Below are positions 26,119 to 34,587 of a DNA stretch of 64,000 nucleotides, piece after piece (position 1 is the first letter of the stretch; every line of letters begins with the position of its first letter). The stretch is taken from contig NZ_CP110383.1 of assembly GCF_026015965.1 (NCBI RefSeq), positions 2,048,051 through 2,112,050 of the forward strand, in the 5' to 3' direction. Origin of the DNA: Selenomonas sputigena (GTDB lineage: Bacteria; Bacillota; Negativicutes; Selenomonadales; Selenomonadaceae). The notes under the pieces were generated by a model. That model saw only the letters and a program-made list of their open reading frames with translations. It did no database searches and was not told the DNA's origin. A program made the position numbers and the translations under genes.

Positions 26119-26420
26119 ATTCGGGCTTTTTTCCTAGCGGATATTAGCTATTTCTTTGCAGCCTTGCAAAAATAGGGATTTTTGACCTATGCGTGGGCGA
26201 GGATTCTCTTTTCAAATGGCATCCCCAAATTGCCTGCCGTATGCTATTATGTAACTGTACGATTTCTTGTCGTTCGTTTTCCTCGTAACGATCTCCATCG
26301 TTGCGCTAAAAGCAAACTTTCAGGACATATGTTCATCCGTCACTCCAAGCGATATGGTTTGCCTTTACGCCGCTTCCTGCGATGGTCTCATCAAAGAGGC
26401 ACGCTGTACATATGTCCTCA

Positions 26421-26484
26421 CGCCTTACAGAAACCTAGCCAATCGGTCTGCGCCTTCGGCTTGACCTCTTGGGGTTTCATGGTA
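26421..26484 (-). repeat. dispersed repeat, left-half copy D
   Basis: Inverted relative to the copies at 9.3 kb. The block from CTTACAGAAACCTAGCCAAT to the CATGGTA end matches the left half of the 108-bp repeat closely. The rest of the 26120-26420 stretch holds no gene that I can support. Confidence 0.65.
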
Positions 26485-26494
26485 AAATAAGAAC

Positions 26495-26526
26495 ACCCCG
26501 CCTTGAGCGTCCAACTTAGGCGGGGT
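26495..26526. terminator. hairpin with terminator character
   Basis: ACCCCGCCT and AGGCGGGGT pair over a 14-base loop, with T-rich sequence on both sides. No recognised gene abuts it on either strand, so the transcript it served may be a lost gene or a small RNA. Confidence 0.55.
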
Positions 26527-26615
26527 ATTCTTTACCACAAATAAGACGGGGACTGGCCGTTTATCGGTAGCACCCTTTTCATGTTCATGATACGACACGC
26601 TGCGCCTTGCGTCAA

Positions 26616-26681
26616 GGAATCACTGATAAATTCAGCCACCCATCTTCACACATCTGCGCTGTCCTCTCGTCGCATGCTTCC
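26616..26681. repeat. MITE-like repeat, copy c (decayed right end)
   Basis: The left 35 bases match the other copies almost exactly (GGAATCACTGATAAATTCAG). The right end keeps only GCTTCC and a few scattered matches. Confidence 0.6.
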
Positions 26682-26688
26682 GACGGGT

Positions 26689-26729
26689 AAAAAAAGGAGG
26701 AGTCTCGCACGCGATGTGCGGCTCCTCCG
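26689..26729 (-). terminator. intrinsic terminator of second Rpn gene
   Basis: GGAGGAG pairs with CTCCTCC, with CGCAC/GTGCG paired further in, and seven T residues follow on the minus strand. It stands 50 bases after the Rpn stop. Confidence 0.8.
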
Positions 26730-26778
26730 TATCGCTCTATCGCGAATGTGAGATTCCTCCGATATGCACAAGATGCAC

Positions 26779-27003
26779 TCAAAGCAGACTATGCCTCCTG
26801 CCAAGCTCCTGCACGCGCTCCATGGAGAACTTTGAAAGGCGCGCGATGGTTTCCAGCGGCAGCTTGTCACGCAGCATCTCCAAGACAATAGCGACCTTCC
26901 CTTCCTCGCATCCCTCGGCACGCCCACGTTTCATGCCGCGCTCGATGCCTTCTTCAAGGATGGCTTCTTCAAAGTCTTTTTGATTCCATTCAAAATTCAC
27001 CAT
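26779..27003 (-). CDS. predicted intragenic small protein of the second Rpn gene (RpnS-like)
   Basis: GGGAGGT, eight bases, then an in-frame ATG inside the Rpn gene. This predicts a 74-residue product from MVNFEWNQ to RRHSLL. Sequence at the junction (VVDMVNFEWNQ) aligns with the equivalent site in the other Rpn genes, although the rest of this tail has diverged. That the ribosome site survives the divergence is the argument for its use. Confidence 0.52.
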   Translation of the reverse strand: MVNFEWNQKDFEEAILEEGIERGMKRGRAEGCEEGKVAIVLEMLRDKLPLETIARLSKFSMERVQELGRRHSLL

Positions 27004-27669
27004 ATCGACAACCTCCCTTTCGTGTTGCTGCAAAAATTCTGCCATGATATCATGTTCTTCGCAATATCGCATGGCCTCGCGAATGGCTTGCGCCCTTGCC
27101 ATGCCGCTCGTCATATTCTTTTTGATTCGATCGATGAAGAAGCTATAGTCATGAAGCGTTCGGCTTTTCTGGAGGAGTATTTTCGTCTCGTCGTAGCTGA
27201 TATTGTGGAAGCATACCTTCAATTCCAGGTTGATATTTTCATCCGACTCCGGCTTCCTATACGCATCGGACAGCTTCATCTGATACGTTTCAGGCATATC
27301 GCCGTCTCCCGAATAGAATACATGGAATTCCGGCGCGGGAAGTTCGATCCGCGTGTTCTGATACAGCTTCTTCGCGGGTACGTATTGACGCCATTGTTCA
27401 CAGACATAGTAAAGGCAACGCAATGCCATGTTCTTGTTCGCCGTGCTCTGATGCTCCATGAAGATCAGATGCTGCTGTGCCAGCAAGAAGGATATGTCAT
27501 TCTTGATCTGTGACAAGAAGGTTCCGTCAAGCGTCACGATCTTCAGCGGATCTCGGGCATAGGAACGTCCATGCAAAGCGCCCGCCACTTCTTTCAGGCG
27601 TTGTTCATCATTGAAGTAGAGGCGGAATACCGTATCTTGATACTGTCTGCCTTTCGCTTCTTTTTCCAT
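26779..27669 (-). CDS. Rpn family recombination-promoting nuclease, second copy
   Basis: A 296-residue Rpn / TIGR01784 protein, clearly diverged from the copy at 12419. The core has YQDTVFRLYFNDEQRLKEVA, KNDISFLLAQ with the catalytic Asp and LIFMEHQST with E-x-Q, then LPAPEFHVFYSG and LHDYSFFIDRIKKN. The C-terminal third is charged and helical (ERGMKRGRAEGCEEGK). The start was set at the ATG with GGAGA eight bases upstream, seven codons inside a longer frame. It has its own promoter (TATAAT) and terminator. As in the other copy, an internal ribosome site precedes MVNFEWNQ. Low GC suggests transfer. Confidence 0.87.
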   Translation of the reverse strand: MEKEAKGRQYQDTVFRLYFNDEQRLKEVAGALHGRSYARDPLKIVTLDGTFLSQIKNDISFLLAQQHLIFMEHQSTANKNMALRCLYYVCEQWRQYVPAKKLYQNTRIELPAPEFHVFYSGDGDMPETYQMKLSDAYRKPESDENINLELKVCFHNISYDETKILLQKSRTLHDYSFFIDRIKKNMTSGMARAQAIREAMRYCEEHDIMAEFLQQHEREVVDMVNFEWNQKDFEEAILEEGIERGMKRGRAEGCEEGKVAIVLEMLRDKLPLETIARLSKFSMERVQELGRRHSLL

Positions 27670-27710
27670 GGCTGCTTCTCCGTTTTGCAAGCGTTGTTCT
27701 TCTGTCTCCC

Positions 27711-27739
27711 ATTATATCATATATCATCGCGCACAAACA
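27711..27739 (-). promoter_or_regulatory. promoter of second Rpn gene
   Basis: A consensus TATAAT, with TGTTTG as a possible -35 at 17 bases. It is about 40 bases upstream of the ATG. Confidence 0.55.
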
Positions 27740-27833
27740 GGCAGGTGGCAAAAAGAGCTGCGATGCGTCGGCTTCAACGCCACGCAGTCCCACCGCCGAT
27801 ATGCTCGAACTTCGACATCTTCTCCTGTATAGC

Positions 27834-27863
27834 AAAAAGGCGTGGACAAGATGCATCCACGCC
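27834..27863 (-). terminator. intrinsic terminator downstream of the glucosaminidase-TPR gene
   Basis: GGCGTGGA and TCCACGCC form an 8-bp stem with a 9-base loop and five T residues on the minus strand. It lies 137 bases after the stop. Confidence 0.7.
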
Positions 27864-27900
27864 AACCCCTGAGCTTTCAGGTCATGGTTCCCCATGTCTT

Positions 27901-27955
27901 GCAGAAGCTGACCGATTCGTCTGCAGCCTTCGGCCCGATTTCCTGAGCTTTCCTG
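27901..27955 (-). repeat. dispersed repeat, diverged copy E
   Basis: GCAGAAGCTGACCGATTCGT followed by CTGCAGCCTTCGGCCCGAT is a worn version of the left half of the 108-bp repeat. The 27670-28000 interval otherwise holds only a promoter and a terminator. Confidence 0.45.
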
Positions 27956-27999
27956 GGAAACCCGTTTTCCCACAGCGGGATCCGTGCCTTCTCCGTCCG

Positions 28000-29346
28000 C
28001 TATTCTTTCAGGCACGCGGCGAAAACGATCTGATTCATCAGCACCGTCGGGTTCGTCGTGTTGATCTCAGCGGCTTGCGCGAAGGCTCGCCACGCTTCTC
28101 GGTATTTCTTCTCGCGCACGAGGGCGATGCCGATGTTGCTCTGGGCGTTCGCCGACTGCGGCACGAGGGCGAGCACGCGCTCGAAGTCTCTCATCGCAGC
28201 ATTGTTCCTGCCCGCCTTGAGGTTCATGACGCCGAGGTTGTACCATGCGTAGGCGAAGTCGGGATGCGCCTTGATAAGCGCTTCGAGGTCGGCCTTCGCA
28301 CGTTTTTCATCGCCCGCTGCCGTAAAGAAGAGTGCACGATCATAGAGCGCTGCCGCGCTCTTCGGTGAGAGCCGAAGAGCCGCCTCCAAGTCAGCTGCCG
28401 CCCTCTCGCTCTCGCCGCGCTTCGCAAAGACGATGGCGCGATAGACGTAAGCGGCGGCATTTTTCTTTTCGGTGAGCTTCTTCTCGGCGAAGGCGAGCGA
28501 GGCGTCGCTCGCGTCGGGCGTCGTCGCTTCGCGGCAGAGCAGCAGGATGTCCTGCCCGTAAGAGGTGCCCGGCACGGCCCAGACGCCGTTGAGTCCCGTC
28601 CAGTGCTTGATCTTGCCGTAGATGTCGGTGCGGTAGAGGCGCACGAGATCGTAGCGCGGATCGACGAGCGGCGCGTGCGGTCTCTCGGTCGTCGCGTATG
28701 CCATGAGGTGCTGAATGTGAGCGCGCACGCCTTCCTGCGGCGTGGCGAAGTACGCGCCCTTGGCCTTGTTGCCCGTCGCGCCGAGACCGCAGTAGTTGTT
28801 CTGAGCGGGCAGGACGTCGCCGCCGTAGGCGAAGAATCCCGTCTCCTTCAATGCCTGGCAAAGGGCGATGTCGGCACGCACGCCTTCCGCCCCTGCCTCC
28901 TCGTAGTAGAGCCGCACGATCTCCTCGACGGAGCAGGCGAGCTTCGGCTGCGGATTGCGCCGCCGGATGAAAGCCGCCATCTGCGCCTGCGTCGCCTCCG
29001 CCGCTCCTAGGATCTCGACGCTCTCGGGCGGCGCCTCCTCCTCCAAGATCGGCTCGGTCAGCGGCTCGGCAATGAAGAAGCGCACCTCTGCCGCCGCCTT
29101 CTCGTTGACCTCGGCGGGAAGATCTGCCGCAAAGTGCGGGCGGGCGACGAACACGGGCACGGCAGCGTCCTTCTTCGCGCCCGTGTCCGTCGCCGCCTGT
29201 GCGCCTTGCACGGCGAAGGCGGGCGTCCCTTGCGCCGCCTGCGCCACGGACGGCAGGGACGCTCCCGCGCACGCGGCGAGGAGAGCCGCCAAGGCGGCTC
29301 TCGCCAGAAGACGCCGCATTTTTCCCGTCATTTTTCCTTCGGGCAT
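28000..29346 (-). CDS. secreted glucosaminidase-domain protein with TPR repeats
   Basis: A 448-residue exported protein. A signal peptide covers about residues 10-37 (LLARAALAALLAACAGASLP, cleavage near AQAAQ). Residues about 125-270 form a Bax-like/endo-beta-N-acetylglucosaminidase domain: VRADIALCQALKETGFFAYG with the catalytic Glu, NNYCGLGATGN, TPQEGVRAHIQHLMAYA and LNGVWAVPG. At least four TPR units follow (AAYVYRAIVFAKRG, AALYDRALFFTAAGD, YAWYNLGVMNLKAG, ANAQSNIGIALVREKK). It probably cleaves or binds peptidoglycan, with the TPRs holding partners. GGAGG lies six bases before the ATG, and the gene overlaps the end of the cyclase gene by 19 bases, so the two are coupled. Confidence 0.85.
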   Translation of the reverse strand: MPEGKMTGKMRRLLARAALAALLAACAGASLPSVAQAAQGTPAFAVQGAQAATDTGAKKDAAVPVFVARPHFAADLPAEVNEKAAAEVRFFIAEPLTEPILEEEAPPESVEILGAAEATQAQMAAFIRRRNPQPKLACSVEEIVRLYYEEAGAEGVRADIALCQALKETGFFAYGGDVLPAQNNYCGLGATGNKAKGAYFATPQEGVRAHIQHLMAYATTERPHAPLVDPRYDLVRLYRTDIYGKIKHWTGLNGVWAVPGTSYGQDILLLCREATTPDASDASLAFAEKKLTEKKNAAAYVYRAIVFAKRGESERAAADLEAALRLSPKSAAALYDRALFFTAAGDEKRAKADLEALIKAHPDFAYAWYNLGVMNLKAGRNNAAMRDFERVLALVPQSANAQSNIGIALVREKKYREAWRAFAQAAEINTTNPTVLMNQIVFAACLKE

Positions 29347-31541
29347 AAAGTTCCTCCATCTTCTTTCACGTCGTAAATCTTCCAGCCGTTGCGTCCCGCA
29401 CGCTTCACATCGTAGAGCGCCGCGTCCGCCGCCATGAAGAGATCGTCGTAGTTCGTGCCGTGCAGGGGCGCGAGCGCTATGCCGATGCTCACGGAGAGCA
29501 GCGAGTGGTCGTCGCGCACCTCAAGCTCCTGCGCCGCCGTCATGAGCCGACGCGCGTGGCGCTCGACGGCGACGAGGGTCGTCACGTTCGGCATGAGCAC
29601 GGTGAATTCGTCGCCGCCGAAGCGCCCGATGTGATCCGACTGGCGGAAGATCGAGCGCACCTCCTGTGCAAAGCGGCGCAGGACGTCGTCGCCCGCCTGA
29701 TGGCCATAGGTGTCGTTCATCTCCTTGAAGTGGTCGAGATCCATGATAAAAAATGCGTGGAACGCCCCTTCTTTCAAGGTTCCTCCCAGCATCTCCTCGC
29801 AGGCGGACTGGATCGCCTTCTTGTTTAAAAGTCCCGTCAAGGGGTCGATTTCCGCCTCCTGCTTGTAGATGTCGCGCGCACGCATCAGCTTCTTCTGCTC
29901 CTCGACCGCCTTTTCCAGCTCCTCGTTCTTCGCGAGCAGCACCTCCGACTGGCGTCTCTGCACACGCGAGCGCTCGATGAGGAACACGGCGATGAACACG
30001 GAGAGCAGGAAGACGACGGCGAGCGCCACCGTCTGTATCGGATAGCGCGCGACGACGGCGGTCAGCGTCAGACGCCCCGTCATGTGCTCGTTGACGATCT
30101 CCTGCACACGGCGCGGGTCCAGCTTCAAGATGCCCTTCGTCAGGACGGACTGCAGGACGCGCGGCTGCTCGCCCGAGATCGCGAGGCTCACGGGGATCTC
30201 CGCCGAATGACTCGCGAGCACGACGAGATCCGGGTGCATCGACAGGAGGCTGCTCTGCTGCAGGAAGAGCGAGGGCAGAAGCGCGAAATCGCAGCCGCCC
30301 TCCTCAATCATGCGCAGGCAGTCGACAGGCTCATCAACCGGCACGATCTGCCAGTTCGGATGCTGCATGTTCAAATAGGTGCGCATGCCGTGGAACCAGC
30401 GCGGCAGCGCGACCCGCGCCGTCCCCGTCGGCAGGTCGCCCGCGCCGCGCCGCACGACGTAGGAAAAATCTTCCGTCGCAAAGGTCGCCGTGAAGAAGAA
30501 ATCCCGCATCGACGGCAAGTTGTTGTAAACACAGAAGAAGATGTCTGCCTCGCCCTCGCGCAGCATTTTCAGCGCATGTTCGTTGTCCTCGGCGCGCACG
30601 AAGCGAAAGCGCAGTCCGAGCGTCTCGCCAAGCGCCTTCAAAAGGCTCGGATAGATGCCCTCGGGCACACCGCTTTCCAAACGGTCACCGAAGAACGGCT
30701 CATGTCCGCCGACGTAGACGACGCGCAGGTCGGGCGCGGCCGCCAGGTAGGCGTTTTCCGACGCATTGAAGCGCACGAGCTGGTTCTGCGCCCGATCGAG
30801 AAAGGCCTTGCCCAGATACGTCTCGAAGCTCGGATTGACCCTTTCCGTGTAAAGGATCGTGTCGCTGAGGTTCTTCAGCAGACCTTCCCGCTTCTTCGCC
30901 GCGATGAACTTCGCGGGCATGAGTGCCACGCGCAGGAGCAGCTTCTCTCCATCCTTCTTACGGCTCGCACTGTCCAAGATGGCGTCGACTTCGCCACGCG
31001 CAAGCGCCCCGTGCAGCGCCTCGGCGGTCTGATGCTCGACGACGTCGACGCGCACGCCCTGCTCGCGCACGAGCGGCGTCAGCGCATAGGAATACAGGCC
31101 GTCCTGGAGCACGCCGATCCGCATGTTGGCGAGCACGGCGGGATTGTTCGTCTCAAGGGAGGAATCCTCGCGCACATAGAGGGAGAGGATCGAATACGCC
31201 GCGCTGTCCACGCTGAAGGAAAACGCTCCCTCGTCACCGGGCATCTCGTGCGCAGGGAAGTACATGTCGATGCGCCCTTCGCGCAGCATCTCGCGCGCCG
31301 TCCACTCGTCCATCTCCACATATTCGTACTGCCAGCCCGTGCTGCGCGCCACCTCGTTGAGGTAGCGCTTCGCAAAGTTGAACAGCAGCCGCTCGGGCGA
31401 TCCGTCGGGAAAGGACGAGACATCGAGGCAGCCGACGCGCAGCACGGGCGCAGAATCCATCGCATGGAGCAGACGCTGCGGCGCAAGCAGCATGAGCAGG
31501 ACGAAAAAAAAGATGATGCCGCAGCGCATGACGGGATTCAT
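29328..31541 (-). CDS. membrane diguanylate cyclase with two periplasmic solute-binding sensor domains
   Basis: A 737-residue protein expected to make cyclic di-GMP in response to a ligand. A signal/anchor helix (IIFFFVLLMLLAP) leads to two successive family 3 solute-binding-like domains: residues about 33-250 (LRVGCLDVSSFPDGSPE) and about 270-500 (LRVVYVGGHEPFFGDRLESG, MLREGEADIFFCVYNN). A membrane helix (VALAVVFLLSVFIAVFLIE) and a coiled linker come next, then the GGDEF domain. The active site GGDEF is intact at 642-646, and RQSD five residues before it is an intact product-inhibition site. The start is uncertain: GTG nine bases upstream is too close to the AGGAGAG site. It overlaps the glucosaminidase gene. 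Confidence 0.9.
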   Translation of the reverse strand: MNPVMRCGIIFFFVLLMLLAPQRLLHAMDSAPVLRVGCLDVSSFPDGSPERLLFNFAKRYLNEVARSTGWQYEYVEMDEWTAREMLREGRIDMYFPAHEMPGDEGAFSFSVDSAAYSILSLYVREDSSLETNNPAVLANMRIGVLQDGLYSYALTPLVREQGVRVDVVEHQTAEALHGALARGEVDAILDSASRKKDGEKLLLRVALMPAKFIAAKKREGLLKNLSDTILYTERVNPSFETYLGKAFLDRAQNQLVRFNASENAYLAAAPDLRVVYVGGHEPFFGDRLESGVPEGIYPSLLKALGETLGLRFRFVRAEDNEHALKMLREGEADIFFCVYNNLPSMRDFFFTATFATEDFSYVVRRGAGDLPTGTARVALPRWFHGMRTYLNMQHPNWQIVPVDEPVDCLRMIEEGGCDFALLPSLFLQQSSLLSMHPDLVVLASHSAEIPVSLAISGEQPRVLQSVLTKGILKLDPRRVQEIVNEHMTGRLTLTAVVARYPIQTVALAVVFLLSVFIAVFLIERSRVQRRQSEVLLAKNEELEKAVEEQKKLMRARDIYKQEAEIDPLTGLLNKKAIQSACEEMLGGTLKEGAFHAFFIMDLDHFKEMNDTYGHQAGDDVLRRFAQEVRSIFRQSDHIGRFGGDEFTVLMPNVTTLVAVERHARRLMTAAQELEVRDDHSLLSVSIGIALAPLHGTNYDDLFMAADAALYDVKRAGRNGWKIYDVKEDGGTLCPKEK

Positions 31542-31603
31542 TTCCAACACCTCTCCTGCAGTTCTCGGACGAACCGCCCAATGTACAGTTTGACACTGAC
31601 TAT

Positions 31604-31612
31604 AGTATAGCA
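31604..31612 (-). promoter_or_regulatory. extended -10 promoter of the cyclase gene
   Basis: TGCTATACT on the minus strand, about 60 bases before the start, with only a weak -35 (GTGAAA). Confidence 0.5.
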
Positions 31613-31651
31613 GATTTTTCCTGAATTTTCACTACATAAAATTCCAGACTT

Positions 31652-31660
31652 TGCTATAAT
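31652..31660 (+). promoter_or_regulatory. extended -10 promoter of ung
   Basis: TGCTATAAT, 36 bases before the ATG. The -35 (near TACATA) is poor, as expected for an extended -10 promoter. Confidence 0.6.
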
Positions 31661-31695
31661 GATGGAAAAGAAGTATGGACGAAGGAGAGACTGCC

Positions 31696-32370
31696 ATGAA
31701 GATTTTTCAAAACGATTGGGGCGGCTTGCTCGCCGACGAGATGAAAAAGCCCTACTATCAGGAACTGCGCCGCTTCCTCATCGAAGAGTACCGCACGCGC
31801 CGCATCTTTCCCGACATGTATGCGATCTTCAATGCGCTCCACTACACATCCTACGCCGAAACGAAGGTCGTGATCCTCGGCCAGGATCCCTATCACGGCG
31901 AGGGGCAGGCGCATGGACTTTCCTTCTCCGTGCAGGCGGGCGTCGAGCCGCCGCCGTCGCTCAAGAACATCTTCGAGGAGCTTTCCAGCGATCTCGGCTG
32001 CAGGACGCCGAACAACGGCTGCCTCGCGCCGTGGGCAAAGCAGGGCGTGCTGCTTTTGAACACCGTGCTGACCGTACGCGCCCACGCCGCCGCCTCGCAC
32101 CACGGGCACGGCTGGGAGCAGTTCACCGACCGCATCATAGAGCTGCTCTCGGCACGCGAAAAGCCCCTCGTCTTCATCCTCTGGGGTGCGCCCGCACGCC
32201 GCAAGAAGGCGATGATCGCCGTCCCGCCGCACGCCGTCATCGAGTCGGCGCACCCGAGTCCCCTGTCCGCCTTCCGCGGCTTCTTCGGCAGCCGCCCTTT
32301 CTCCCGCGCCAACGCGTTCCTCGAAAGCACGGGGCAGACGCCGATCGACTGGCAGCTGCCCGATGTTTGA
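31696..32370 (+). CDS. ung: uracil-DNA glycosylase, family 1
   Basis: A 224-residue enzyme that removes uracil from DNA as the first step of base excision repair. The water-activating loop GQDPYHG at 62-68 (Asp64) is present, followed by GLSFSV, the [16 protein letters not shown] strand, [11 protein letters not shown] and the DNA-intercalating loop HPSPLSA. Length fits the family. The start was set at the ATG with AAGGAGAG eight bases upstream; an earlier in-frame ATG seven codons before lacks a site. It has its own extended -10 promoter and diverges from the cyclase gene. Confidence 0.96.
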   Translation: MKIFQNDWGGLLADEMKKPYYQELRRFLIEEYRTRRIFPDMYAIFNALHYTSYAETKVVILGQDPYHGEGQAHGLSFSVQAGVEPPPSLKNIFEELSSDLGCRTPNNGCLAPWAKQGVLLLNTVLTVRAHAAASHHGHGWEQFTDRIIELLSAREKPLVFILWGAPARRKKAMIAVPPHAVIESAHPSPLSAFRGFFGSRPFSRANAFLESTGQTPIDWQLPDV

Positions 32371-32461
32371 TCTGTAGAAGCTATAGAGATCAACCGGAGA
32401 TCAGCGCAAGCGATGCATATCGTTAATTCACGCTGCGATTCGGCGCATTTGCAAAACTTTA

Positions 32462-32490
32462 TTGCACATAAAGCGACATTTTGTTACACT
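32462..32490 (+). promoter_or_regulatory. promoter upstream of the coiled-coil gene
   Basis: TTGCAC and TACACT, 17 bases apart. It is about 115 bases before the coding start. Confidence 0.6.
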
Positions 32491-32604
32491 TGGTAATAGG
32501 CATCAAAATAGTATCGTATTATCCACTAGGGAATGCCTGCGTGTCGGACATTCTCACAGAGCGGGTTCACCTGTCCCGTTTATTTCGTTTTGGAGGGCAT
32601 TTCG

Positions 32605-33462
32605 ATGGGCAAGAGCATATTTTCGCGGGCAGGGCTGATCACCGCGGAGGACAAGAAGGACTTGGAAAAGCGGCTCGAAGAGCTTGAGCAGGCGATCGAC
32701 GACATGCACGACGCGCGCCGCCAGCAGGATCGCGACTCGATCCGGCGCGAGCGCTCCATCCTCAGCCGCATCGACGAGGTGGAGCGCTCGGTCGCCGAAC
32801 GCCTCGACGCGATGCAGGCGGGACTCGTGCGCGAGATCAACGCCCTCGCCCGCAGCCTGCCGCGCGACCTCTCCGCCTTCCGCAGCGGTTCCGGCATCGA
32901 CACGAGCGCGCTCGGCACGATGATGCAGAAGGAGATCGCGCGTCAGATGGCCGCACTGCACACGGCGCAGGAAAAGGGCGCGCAGGATCTCAAGGACTCC
33001 CTCGCGCTCACCCTGCAGTATGTGGCGAGCACGCAGGAGCAGGGATTCGCCGACCTTTTGAAGCGTCACTCCGCCATCGAGATCGGCCTCGTGGAGACGG
33101 CCGGACAGATCGCCGAGGACATCGAGCGCGAGCACGAGTCGCTTTCGGGACGCATCGCTTCCTTGGATACGGCGCAGCGCGACAACGGCGAGGCGGCGAA
33201 GGAGCGCGAGCGCAAGCAGGACGAGCAGACGCACCAGCTGCAAAAGTTCCTGCAGCACGCGGCGACCGCCTTGGAAACACTCGCAAAGAAGCAGGACATC
33301 GGCCTCATGGAAGGGCTGCTGCGCCTGCAGGAAGCAAGCCAGCGGACGCAGGGCATGATCGCGGACGCCGAGGAAGATGCACAAAAGGAGCCGCCCTCGC
33401 TCCTCGCTGAAAAGAAAAGCGCCTCCTTCCTCATCCTGCCGAACGGGGTCAAGCGCCCTTGA
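32605..33462 (+). CDS. coiled-coil protein of unknown function
   Basis: A 285-residue hydrophilic protein with no signal peptide or membrane helix. Long heptad-like, Glu/Arg/Gln-rich stretches (KKDLEKRLEELEQAIDDMHD, EVERSVAERLDAMQ and EAAKERERKQDEQTHQLQ) point to an elongated coiled coil in the cytoplasm. I do not recognise the family. GGAGG lies eight bases before the ATG. Its stop overlaps the beginning of the metallo-hydrolase gene, so the two form an operon. A structural or scaffold role linked to cell-wall control is possible but is pure inference. Confidence 0.78.
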   Translation: MGKSIFSRAGLITAEDKKDLEKRLEELEQAIDDMHDARRQQDRDSIRRERSILSRIDEVERSVAERLDAMQAGLVREINALARSLPRDLSAFRSGSGIDTSALGTMMQKEIARQMAALHTAQEKGAQDLKDSLALTLQYVASTQEQGFADLLKRHSAIEIGLVETAGQIAEDIEREHESLSGRIASLDTAQRDNGEAAKERERKQDEQTHQLQKFLQHAATALETLAKKQDIGLMEGLLRLQEASQRTQGMIADAEEDAQKEPPSLLAEKKSASFLILPNGVKRP

Positions 33463-33470
33463 GCGGCGCC

Positions 33471-34385
33471 ATGACGAACAGCGGCTTCCTGCGTGCCGCC
33501 GAGTCTCTCGCGGCGCGCGCCTGTGCGATGGCAGCGCAGCCTGTGCAGCAGCAGGCGACTGTGCCGAAGAGCGCCGAGCGCGGTCTGCGCGTCGCCGTGC
33601 TCGCGAGCGGCAGCAAGGGAAATGCCGCGTACATCGAGCTGGACGGCACGCGCCTCCTCATCGACGCCGGCATCAGCGCACGCCGCATCACGCGCTCGCT
33701 CGCCGACCTCGGCGTCGACGCCGCCTCCCTCGACGGCGTCTTCATCACGCACGAGCACAGCGACCACATCAAGGGGCTGCCGACGCTCTTGAAGCAGTAT
33801 CACCTGCCGCTCTTCGCGCCGCCCGCGACGCTCCGCGCCATAAGGGAGAGCCTTGCCGTGCCCGAGGACACGTTCACGCCGCTCACTGGAAATGTCATGC
33901 TCGGCGCGGTCTCGGTCAAGAGCTTTTCCACGCTGCACGACGCCGTCTCGCCCGTCGGCTACGCCGTCTGCGGCAGCGAGAAGTGTGCGCTCGCGACCGA
34001 TCTCGGCTTTTTGACAAACGACGTCATGACCGCCATCGAAGGCGCGGACGCACTGATCTTAGAAGCCAACCACGACCGCGAACTCCTGCAGCGCGGCTCC
34101 TATCCGTGGCACTTGAAGCAGCGCATCCTTTCGAACCGCGGACACCTGTCGAACAGCGCAGCGGCCTGGGCGCTCGTGCGCCTCAAGAAACGTCCGCGCG
34201 CCGTCTTCCTCGCGCACATGAGCCAGGAGAACAACCGCCCCGAACTCGTCGAGGAAACCGTGCGCACGATCCTCGCGCAGCAGAACGTCCGGCAGGAAAA
34301 CATCGTGCTCGCGGCACAGGATGTGCCGACCTGCTGGGGGTTCGACAAGCACCGCCCCACGCAAATGGCGCTTCAAGAATCGTAG
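33471..34385 (+). CDS. MBL-fold metallo-hydrolase, WalJ/YycJ-like
   Basis: A 304-residue metallo-beta-lactamase-fold hydrolase. VAVLASGSKGNAAYIELDG opens the fold and THEHSDH at 93-99 supplies the two-metal ligands. ATDLGFLTNDV, ILEANHD with further ligands and SNRGHLSN follow, as in WalJ/YycJ proteins and related nuclease-like enzymes. The start is unsure: TTG at 33459 overlaps the preceding stop, the ATG used here is the first ATG, and the conserved fold begins only near residue 40, so translation could begin later. YycJ homologues affect cell-wall and DNA-repair phenotypes; the substrate here is unknown. Confidence 0.87.
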   Translation: MTNSGFLRAAESLAARACAMAAQPVQQQATVPKSAERGLRVAVLASGSKGNAAYIELDGTRLLIDAGISARRITRSLADLGVDAASLDGVFITHEHSDHIKGLPTLLKQYHLPLFAPPATLRAIRESLAVPEDTFTPLTGNVMLGAVSVKSFSTLHDAVSPVGYAVCGSEKCALATDLGFLTNDVMTAIEGADALILEANHDRELLQRGSYPWHLKQRILSNRGHLSNSAAAWALVRLKKRPRAVFLAHMSQENNRPELVEETVRTILAQQNVRQENIVLAAQDVPTCWGFDKHRPTQMALQES

Positions 34386-34478
34386 ATCGGCAGCCTCCAG
34401 CCACACCGCCGCAGAGCGCGGATGCGGCTCTTGACCGTCACGCCTGCGCACCGCGATGCGTCGATAGCGATTTTCCTG

Positions 34479-34587
34479 TATAAGCTACACGCACAAACGT
34501 CCACTTCGTGGACATTGTGCGCCGCCCTTACAGAAGCCTAGCCAATCGCTCTACGCCTTCGTCTTGACCTCTTGGGGCTTCATAGTA
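34479..34587 (-). repeat. dispersed 108-bp repeat, copy C (full, inverted)
   Basis: In inverse orientation it matches copy A at 9291 along its whole length, including the palindrome (ACAAACGTCCAC, TTC loop, GTGGACATTGT). It lies between the hydrolase gene and the terminator shared with the autotransporter. Confidence 0.78.

Noticed and set aside
26182-26490. 102-codon frame and a shorter frame (MSFVFLVTISIVALKAN) that looks like a membrane toxin
   Set aside because: Starts lack ribosome sites, the frames run through the dispersed repeat, and there is no antisense RNA or repeat pair as at 9.5 kb. The hydrophobic stretch alone is not enough.
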